Shown in pieces: positions 6,732 to 12,023 of a stretch of DNA of 12,023 nucleotides (the stretch's first letter is position 1; each line of letters starts with the position of its first letter). The notes under the pieces are model-generated. The model was given only the letters and a program-made list of their open reading frames with translations. It was not told the origin of the DNA and made no database searches. Position numbers and translations under genes: made by a program. Source of the DNA: Pedobacter sp. (lineage in GTDB: Bacteria; Bacteroidota; Bacteroidia; Sphingobacteriales; Sphingobacteriaceae); contig SEDG01000040.1 in the NCBI GenBank assembly GCA_004295885.1, forward strand, positions 1 through 12,023, written 5' to 3'.

Positions 6732-7502
6732 ATGAAATCATCAAAAATCAATGCCTGCATCAAAATATCAGTCATTGCCCTCTGCTTGCTAGGTTGTAAA
6801 AAAGACTCTACACAGGCGGTTATTGACACTCCAGTTGTGCAAGTCACGGTACCAGAAATCTATAAAAAGATATACGGCGCTAGTAGCATCACGTCTGACG
6901 GTACATATATTACAATAAAGACAACTGGTATGCCAGATCACAAGAGCATCTATTATAACGCTACCAATAGCCTTTATCAAGACTTTAGCGGAACTACTTA
7001 TGGAGGTTACACCTTCAAGAAAAACCCGAATGCTGTAGTAGGTTTTAATTACACGTTTAAGATACCTGTTAATCCTCAAGTTGCTGCAGTTCATGCACCA
7101 ACCGCATTGGCTGCAATTGGCGTTTCACTTAATGGCGTCCCTTTCTACAACCAGTATGCTGGTCCAAACCAGCCTTTGACCAATGAATTCATGAGTTTTG
7201 ACCAATATTATGGACACCCTACGGCCAATGGCAATTACCATTACCATGTGGAACCTCTCTACCTTACAACAGTTAAGGCCACAAAATCTTCCCTGTTGGG
7301 ATTTTTGCTTGACGGGTTTCCTGTATATGGCACAGAGGAAAATGGAGTAAAGGTAACCAACGCTATGCTTGATGCCTACCATGGGCACACACATAGTACA
7401 ACAGAATATCCAAATGGTATCTATCATTACCATATCACAGATGCAGACCCTTACATTAATGGAAGTGGATATTATGGCACACCAGGCACAGTTACGCAAT
7501 AA
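6732..7502 (+). CDS. YHYH-domain lipoprotein; copy 2
   Basis: A 256-residue paralogue of the preceding YHYH protein, sharing YKKIYGA(T/S)SITSDG near the N-terminus, NPNxxxxxNYTFKIP, and LLGFLLDGFPVYG. YHYH motifs are at 169-172 and 231-234. Further histidines are H162 (YGHP) and H217/H219/H221 in YHGHTH, one more than copy 1. Unlike copy 1 it has a clear lipobox, LLGC with C22 followed by KKDS, so it should be membrane-tethered. The gene starts the last operon of the cluster: the MORN lipoprotein gene overlaps its end by 29 bases. Family assignment is firm; biochemical function is not known to me and metal binding is inferred. Confidence 0.86.
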   Translation: MKSSKINACIKISVIALCLLGCKKDSTQAVIDTPVVQVTVPEIYKKIYGASSITSDGTYITIKTTGMPDHKSIYYNATNSLYQDFSGTTYGGYTFKKNPNAVVGFNYTFKIPVNPQVAAVHAPTALAAIGVSLNGVPFYNQYAGPNQPLTNEFMSFDQYYGHPTANGNYHYHVEPLYLTTVKATKSSLLGFLLDGFPVYGTEENGVKVTNAMLDAYHGHTHSTTEYPNGIYHYHITDADPYINGSGYYGTPGTVTQ

Positions 7503-8070
7503 GATATTTATCGTCGCCCTAGTTGCGCTAGCTTTCGGATGTAGATTGAAATATAACGAAGGGTTAACCGAGCTGCCACTATTTAACAGCGAACAGCTTA
7601 GCTTGACCATGAACAATGGATTGGCATTTTCTGCAGGAAAGCCATTTTCGGGCCGAATATTTAGCTTTTACCAAAATACCAAGGACACTGCCGAAATTGT
7701 TGGTTTTTTAAATGGGCGTGAGCATGGGGAGTGGAAGAAATTTTATCCGGCTGATAAAAAAAAAGAGGTTCGATATTTTAAAAATGGACAAAAAACTGGC
7801 TCATATAACGCTTGGTGGGAGAATGGAAACAAGCAATTAGAATATATTTTTGTTGATGATGAATATGAGGGCACCTGCAAGGAATGGAACGAAAAAGGAG
7901 AACTTTCTAGAATCATGAATTACAGCAAAGGTCAAGAGGAAGGCGAACAAAAATGGTGGTATGATGGTGGAAAAATAAAGGCTAATTATGTTATTAAAGA
8001 TGGTAGGCGATATGGCTTGCTAGGCACTAAAAATTGTATTAATGTATCAGACAGTGTTTTTAAGAATTAG
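7474..8070 (+). CDS. YwqK/MORN-repeat-type lipoprotein
   Basis: Starting at ATG 7474 gives 198 residues with a lipoprotein-like signal: RNK, a hydrophobic stretch, then AFGC with C23. An upstream ATG in the same frame (7369) would add 35 residues of YHYH-gene shadow sequence without signal properties, so 7474 is preferred. From about residue 77 there are degenerate MORN-type units of the pattern NGxxxGxWxxYxxxGxxxxxxxY: NGREHGEWKKFYP, NGQKTGSYNAWWENGNK, DEYEGTCKEWNEKGE and KGQEEGEQKWWYDGGK. Family members are often labelled YwqK antitoxin, but the lipobox makes an envelope role far more likely here. It overlaps the YHYH gene by 29 bases and the SCO1-like gene by 29 bases, indicating tight co-expression. 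The molecular role is unknown. Confidence 0.8.
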   Translation: MAHQAQLRNKIFIVALVALAFGCRLKYNEGLTELPLFNSEQLSLTMNNGLAFSAGKPFSGRIFSFYQNTKDTAEIVGFLNGREHGEWKKFYPADKKKEVRYFKNGQKTGSYNAWWENGNKQLEYIFVDDEYEGTCKEWNEKGELSRIMNYSKGQEEGEQKWWYDGGKIKANYVIKDGRRYGLLGTKNCINVSDSVFKN

Positions 8071-8704
8071 TGTATTTCTCTGCATCTGCATTGCTATTTC
8101 TTGCTCAGAGAAAAAAAAAGAATCACGCCTTCCTTTTTATGATAGCCCAGAGTTTAGCCCCAAATTCATAGATTCTGAGGAAAAGGCAAAATCGCAGATT
8201 ACGCATACCATTTCTCCATTTTCTTTTCTAGATCAAAATGGTAAGCGGATAACCCAAAATAATATTGAGGGTAAGGTACACGTGGCAAATTTCATTTTCA
8301 CAAGCTGTGGTAGCATCTGTCCCGTACTTACCAAACACATGAAGATGGTGCAAGAAGCATTTAAGGATAATCCTGATGTTGTTATATTGTCCTTTAGTGT
8401 GACGCCATGGATAGATAGTGTTCCCGTCTTAAAAAATTACGCCAAATTAAATGGCATTAACTCACCAAACTGGCATTTGTTAACTGGTGATAAAAACGAA
8501 ATTTATACCCTTGCGAGAAAAAGTTATTTTGCAGAAGAGGATCTTGGATTTACAAAGGATAACACTAACTTTCTTCACACCGAACATGTTTTGCTCATAG
8601 ACAGGAAGAAACGCATCCGTGGCATCTATAACGGAACGTTACAACTTGAAAATGAGCAACTGGTAAAAGACATTGAAAAGCTGGTCGCGGAACCGCTTAA
8701 CTAA
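8042..8704 (+). CDS. SCO1/SenC-family lipoprotein (copper chaperone/thioredoxin-like)
   Basis: A 220-residue protein with a lipoprotein signal ending AISC (C21). The SCO thioredoxin-like fold follows: FSFLDQNGKRIT (61-71), the copper motif CxxxC as CGSIC (C89, C93), SFSVTPWIDS (118-126, the usual S(V/I)DPxxDT region with P retained), WHLLTGD (144-150), and a conserved histidine H179 in FLHTEHVLLID that with C89/C93 would complete the Cu(I) site. SCO proteins deliver copper to cytochrome oxidase or act as thiol-disulfide reductases; no oxidase genes are near. Here it closes an operon with YHYH and MORN proteins, suggesting copper or thiol work for that set. It starts inside the MORN gene. Family assignment is strong; the client is unknown. 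Confidence 0.9.
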   Translation: MYQTVFLRISVFLCICIAISCSEKKKESRLPFYDSPEFSPKFIDSEEKAKSQITHTISPFSFLDQNGKRITQNNIEGKVHVANFIFTSCGSICPVLTKHMKMVQEAFKDNPDVVILSFSVTPWIDSVPVLKNYAKLNGINSPNWHLLTGDKNEIYTLARKSYFAEEDLGFTKDNTNFLHTEHVLLIDRKKRIRGIYNGTLQLENEQLVKDIEKLVAEPLN

Positions 8705-8705
8705 T

Positions 8706-8726
8706 CCAAGAGCAGATAACACTTGG
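8706..8726. terminator. Weak hairpin between convergent genes
   Basis: CCAAG (8706-8710) and CTTGG (8722-8726) can form a 5-bp stem with an 11-base loop in the 45-base gap between the convergent SCO1-like and glycoside hydrolase genes. There is no strong U-tract on either side, so it is at best a weak terminator. Confidence 0.2.
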
Positions 8727-8749
8727 TAGATTTCAGATTGATAACTTCA

Positions 8750-10036
8750 TTAATTTTCTTTTGGAGGCATCATTGCATCAGCTTCTTTTACAGAATAATT
8801 TATTTTTTTTGTGAGCTTTCCTTTCGCATCAAATAATAACATTTGTGTTGTCTGTGCGCCAATTTTTCCCTTGTATTTACCCTTAATATTCGCATTGATA
8901 AATATTCCTTCGCCGCTAACTTCAGGCTTTTCAAAATCTAAAACGTAGCGTTCGCTACCAGTTTTTCTCTTGTTCATGACCATGATGGACATACCGGCGG
9001 CATCTCCCATGGGGACTACCTTTAGGTTTTGAGAATTTGGGCTGTGCCCTAGATAATTACGTCGGTAATTCTGAGCTAACAACAACGTATGGTAATAATT
9101 AGAGCGAGCTAGATATTGCCCATTTTTTTCATCAAACAAACTTAAGTCTGTGCCACTCCTATGGGCACCACCTTCTAGCATACTCCATGGGCAAATGGTA
9201 AAAGCACCCTTACGCATCCCTAAATCATAAACCTCGGCATAGATCTGTCCATTATGAAAATTGAAAGGCATAAAATCATCTCCAAGAGATCCATCAACCT
9301 TCCAATGGGAATTAAACTCAGTTATTGCCCAACTCAAGTGGTGAGATTTTGACCTGTTTGAATTGATTTTTGCTAGCTTGGCAAGCAGTTGATCAACCTC
9401 ACCCTCAAACTTTGTAACGGAATCAAATTTGTAACCATGGAAAGAAACCACGTCGAGGAAGTAATAGGCCTTCCCAGCTACCTTTCCCGTTACATCTAAA
9501 TCACCACCTAATAAGCGATCAAAATATGAGGGCTGGTATGATGCCAAATCGAAACCAATTACTTTTGCTGTTGAATCATACGCCTTTATTTGGGCACTAA
9601 TCTTCTTAAAATAATCGCTAACTTCCTCTACACTGGCCAGCTGGTTATTGTGATCAGGCTCATTTCCAATGCTCCACAATTTAATATTTCTTTTCATCGT
9701 GCCATTGATATAAGCAACCGCTTCGTAGGCTTTATTGTTATCCTTCAATTGACGAGGTAACTGAAAGATGGGCTCGGCTCCCACAGACCTTGCAAAATCA
9801 ATCAGTTTTATGGCGTTCTTGTAAACAAAACCAGCATTTTCGTAACCATTTCCCCCAATCCTGATAACCTGATATTTTACCGCTTTCACTTGCTGTTCAA
9901 CCTTAAATATCTCATTGGGTGCCCAGGCGTTCTGCCCAAATAGGTAAGGGCTTATTTCTTGCTGCCCGTAAATAAAAAAGGGAGATATCAACAAAAGATG
10001 GAACAAACCCACCTTCAATATACTTTTTTTCAACAT
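8750..10036 (-). CDS. Exported glycoside hydrolase, clan GH-A type, family unassigned
   Basis: A 428-residue protein with a Sec signal peptide (residues 1-24, likely cleaved after FIYG before QQ) and a TIM-barrel glycosidase domain. SIGNEPD (122-128) supplies the probable acid/base E126 at the end of strand 4, and WAITEFNSHW (236-245) the probable nucleophile E240 at strand 7. This NEP plus TE(F) pair is the clan GH-A signature. VIRIGGNGYE (58-66) and DVVSFHGY (195-202) fit the barrel strands. Residues about 335-412 look like the small C-terminal beta domain common in GH30/39/44/51/79-type enzymes. I cannot choose a family or substrate. It lies 25 bases downstream of the GH3 gene on the same strand, so the two are probably one operon and act on the same glycan. 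Confidence 0.82.
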   Translation of the reverse strand: MLKKSILKVGLFHLLLISPFFIYGQQEISPYLFGQNAWAPNEIFKVEQQVKAVKYQVIRIGGNGYENAGFVYKNAIKLIDFARSVGAEPIFQLPRQLKDNNKAYEAVAYINGTMKRNIKLWSIGNEPDHNNQLASVEEVSDYFKKISAQIKAYDSTAKVIGFDLASYQPSYFDRLLGGDLDVTGKVAGKAYYFLDVVSFHGYKFDSVTKFEGEVDQLLAKLAKINSNRSKSHHLSWAITEFNSHWKVDGSLGDDFMPFNFHNGQIYAEVYDLGMRKGAFTICPWSMLEGGAHRSGTDLSLFDEKNGQYLARSNYYHTLLLAQNYRRNYLGHSPNSQNLKVVPMGDAAGMSIMVMNKRKTGSERYVLDFEKPEVSGEGIFINANIKGKYKGKIGAQTTQMLLFDAKGKLTKKINYSVKEADAMMPPKEN

Positions 10037-10061
10037 ATTCGTATTAATTCAATAAGGCTTT

Positions 10062-12023
10062 CTATTTGATTACAAGGTCAGCAGTAAGTTTGATGTCCTC
10101 TGAGGACGTGCCAATCTTTACCTTAAAGGCACCCGGTTCTACAACCCAGTTCATATCCTTGTCGTAGATAGCCAAATCATCAGGAGTAACTTTAAAACTA
10201 ACCAACTTGGTTTCCCCTGGCGATAGGCTTACTCTTTCAAATCCTCTAAGAACCGAAGCATAGGTTGTCACACTGCTTTGCTCATCAGTAATGTAAAGCT
10301 GTACAACTTCATCACCCTTTACCAAACCCGTGTTGGTAATTTCTACAGTTACACTTACATTGCCCTGGCTATGGGTTTCTGAAGGTGTAAGTTTAAGATT
10401 TTTAAAGCTAAAGCTCGTGTAGCTTAAACCGAAACCAAACGGATATAGGGCACCGTTTACACTTGTTTTTCCATATCCATTTGGCCCCTCACTTGGCTGC
10501 CCTGCGTGAGAGCCTTTTTTGAATGGAAAGTTTAGTTCAATCTGTCCTGTAGTCTTGGGGAAGGTAATTGGTAATTTTCCACCTGGATTATATTTGCCAA
10601 ATAAAACATCGGCAATGGCGGTTCCTCCCTGAGCACCAGGAAACCAAGCTTCCAAGATGGCTGGGATATACTTGTTTTCCCAATTAATGGTTAAGGGCTG
10701 TCCATTCACCATCACCATGACAACAGGTTTACCGGTTGCATAAAGAGCCTGTAAAAGGTGTCTCTGTCTTCCAGGAAGGTCAAGTCCAGTTCTCGATAAG
10801 CTTTCCCCTACCCTTTTTTCGTCTTCACCAACAACCGCAATAATCACATCTACCAGCTTAGCTTGAGCTACAGCCATATCAATTTCTTCTTGCTCTTGTT
10901 TGGTAAGTGGCGTAGGTATAATCTCACTTTCCGGCCAAGTCGCATCAACCACGCTACATCCTCTCAAATAGGTGACGCTTGTTTCATCCCCTACTTCATT
11001 TTTAATGCCCTGTAGCACAGAGACCAGTTTGTTATTCGATGGTCCGTACCTACTCAGCTCAAAATTCGTTTGGTCTGCAAGGGGTCCAGTTACCAAGATG
11101 TTCTTTATTGTTTTTTTGTCTAAGGGCAATACAGGCTTTTGCGATGAAGCGCTTTTCTCGTTTTTCAGCAGCACCAAGGATTCCCTGTTAAGTTGCAAGG
11201 CAAAATCATCGTCCTTTTGAGTATGCACCAGTTGGTCTGCCAATTTCGGATCGCCAACATAAGGCTGATCAAATAGGCCTAACTTAAACTTAACCCTAAG
11301 TACGTCTGCTACTCTCGAGTCCAAGGTTGCCATAGCTACTTTCCCTGTTTTAAGCAATTCTCTTAAGGGGAGTATATAATCCTTTGGAGATGTAAAATTA
11401 GTTCTAACGTTCAAGCCTGCTTCAATGGCCAACCTGACTGCATCTGTGGCATCATTTGCCACGTGATGTTTGGTGGCAAGAAACTCAACGGCCTCACTAT
11501 CTGAAACCACATACCCATTAAAGCCATATTGCTTTCTTAATAATTCGGTTAAGAAATAAGCACTGCCTGTTACGGCAAGCCCATTCCAATCATTGTAACT
11601 ACTCATTACACCTAATGGGCGAGCTTCCTGTATTACCCTTCTAAACGGATAGAGGTAAATTTCATGCAATTCTCTTGGCGCAATATGTGGGTCAGTCCTA
11701 GCGTTGCCGTCTCTGCCTCCTTTGGGCATACTGTATACCGCAAAGTGCTTAAGCGTAGATGCTATTCCATTTTCCTGTATGCCCATTGTCATCTGCTTAC
11801 CAAGTTCTGCTACCAAAAATGGATCCTCTCCATAGGTTTCCACAACCCTGCCCCACCTTGGGTCACGTGATACGTCTAGTATAGGTGCATACACATTCGT
11901 ATATCCCAATAACTTAGCCTCCCTGCCCACAATCTGCCCAGCAGTTTTAACCATTTCCTTGTTCCATGTACTGCCAATATTAATAGGAGCTGGTAGCGGG
12001 GTTGCCCTGTCATGGTTTAAGCC
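10062..12023 (-). CDS. Glycoside hydrolase family 3 (beta-glucosidase/BglX-like), N-terminus outside window
   Basis: The frame is open to the right edge, giving at least 653 residues; the signal peptide and start lie beyond base 12023. An internal ATG at 11954 is not the start because the upstream 23 codons already read GH3-like sequence (ATPLPAPINIGSTWN). GH3 landmarks: DVSRDPRWGRVVETYGEDP, substrate-binding KHFAVY, and YVVSDSEAVEFL with the nucleophile aspartate (about residue 175 of the visible part). The alpha/beta sandwich domain follows with GESLSRTGLDLPGRQ and WFPGAQGGTAIADVLFG. A fibronectin III-like domain of about 80 residues ends the protein, including VKGDEVVQLYI and LRGFERVSLSPGE. 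It probably releases beta-linked sugars (glucose or xylose) from oligosaccharides; the exact linkage is not readable. It leads into the GH-A gene after 25 bases. Confidence 0.93.
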   Translation of the reverse strand, partial: GLNHDRATPLPAPINIGSTWNKEMVKTAGQIVGREAKLLGYTNVYAPILDVSRDPRWGRVVETYGEDPFLVAELGKQMTMGIQENGIASTLKHFAVYSMPKGGRDGNARTDPHIAPRELHEIYLYPFRRVIQEARPLGVMSSYNDWNGLAVTGSAYFLTELLRKQYGFNGYVVSDSEAVEFLATKHHVANDATDAVRLAIEAGLNVRTNFTSPKDYILPLRELLKTGKVAMATLDSRVADVLRVKFKLGLFDQPYVGDPKLADQLVHTQKDDDFALQLNRESLVLLKNEKSASSQKPVLPLDKKTIKNILVTGPLADQTNFELSRYGPSNNKLVSVLQGIKNEVGDETSVTYLRGCSVVDATWPESEIIPTPLTKQEQEEIDMAVAQAKLVDVIIAVVGEDEKRVGESLSRTGLDLPGRQRHLLQALYATGKPVVMVMVNGQPLTINWENKYIPAILEAWFPGAQGGTAIADVLFGKYNPGGKLPITFPKTTGQIELNFPFKKGSHAGQPSEGPNGYGKTSVNGALYPFGFGLSYTSFSFKNLKLTPSETHSQGNVSVTVEITNTGLVKGDEVVQLYITDEQSSVTTYASVLRGFERVSLSPGETKLVSFKVTPDDLAIYDKDMNWVVEPGAFKVKIGTSSEDIKLTADLVIK

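Noticed and set aside
7369..7473. Longer N-terminus for the MORN lipoprotein (start at 7369)
   Set aside because: The additional 35 residues are the out-of-frame shadow of the YHYH gene and would bury the signal peptide and lipobox; ATG 7474 gives a normal lipoprotein start.
7125..7616. 163-codon antisense open frame over YHYH gene 2
   Set aside because: A shadow of the conserved YHYH reading frame; no recognisable features.
7474..8070. YwqK-type protein as the antitoxin of a toxin-antitoxin pair
   Set aside because: The family label is often transferred automatically. This copy has a lipoprotein signal and sits between YHYH and SCO1-like genes, with no toxin candidate adjacent.
5837..8745. 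Shared 12-mer CAGATTGATAAC at 5837-5848 and 8734-8745
   Set aside because: A few repeated 12-mers are expected by chance in 12 kb of AT-rich DNA, and the second copy is between convergent genes with no gene start to serve.
10062..11954. GH3 gene starting at the ATG at 11954
   Set aside because: The frame continues upstream to the window edge with GH3-conserved sequence, so 11954 is an internal methionine and the gene is truncated by the window.

Overview
The window looks like chromosomal DNA of a Bacteroidota member, probably near Sphingobacteriaceae/Pedobacter. The reasons are moderate-to-low GC, lipobox-bearing exported proteins, few Shine-Dalgarno sequences, glycoside hydrolases and sulfatases, and gene families common in that phylum (YHYH proteins, YwqK/MORN lipoproteins, N-terminal cytochrome c fused to a PQQ sugar dehydrogenase). 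This assignment is inference. No rRNA, tRNA, CRISPR array or mobile element was seen.

Layout. (1) Positions 1-1294, minus strand: the N-terminal part of a cytochrome c/PQQ-dependent sugar dehydrogenase, running off the left edge. (2) Positions 1295-1608: a divergent control region. (3) Positions 1609-4316, plus: two tandem paralogous sulfatases. (4) Positions 4454-5770, plus: an ECF sigma factor, a small single-TM protein placed like an anti-sigma factor, and a membrane-anchored LTxxQ/CnrX-like periplasmic sensor. (5) Positions 5867-8704, plus: two paralogous YHYH-domain proteins, a YwqK/MORN-type lipoprotein and a SCO1/SenC copper-chaperone-like lipoprotein. (6) Positions 8750-12023, minus: a clan GH-A glycoside hydrolase downstream of a GH3 glycosidase whose N-terminus lies off the right edge. 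Groups 5 and 6 converge.

The main finding is a two-block sequence, AAGGATT-N12-T(C/A)GTA(T/A)A, with exactly the same 12-base spacing, in front of four plus-strand genes: sulfatase 1 (1561-1586), the anti-sigma/sensor pair (4986-5011, overlapping the 3' end of the sigma gene), YHYH gene 1 (5811-5836) and YHYH gene 2 (6688-6713). Each copy lies 17-30 bases before a start codon, and the second block resembles ECF -10 elements of the CGTA type. The most economical reading is that these are the target promoters of the ECF sigma factor encoded between them. That makes positions 1561-8704 one regulon whose products, apart from sigma, all appear to be exported or membrane-anchored.

The sigma/small TM protein/periplasmic sensor order recalls the CnrYXH metal-responsive system. 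SCO1-like and histidine-rich YHYH proteins point towards copper or another metal. The sulfatases need formylglycine, which aerobic FGE makes with copper. A metal-responsive (possibly copper) envelope regulon linked to sulfate-ester hydrolysis is therefore a testable hypothesis, but signal and function are not shown by the sequence.
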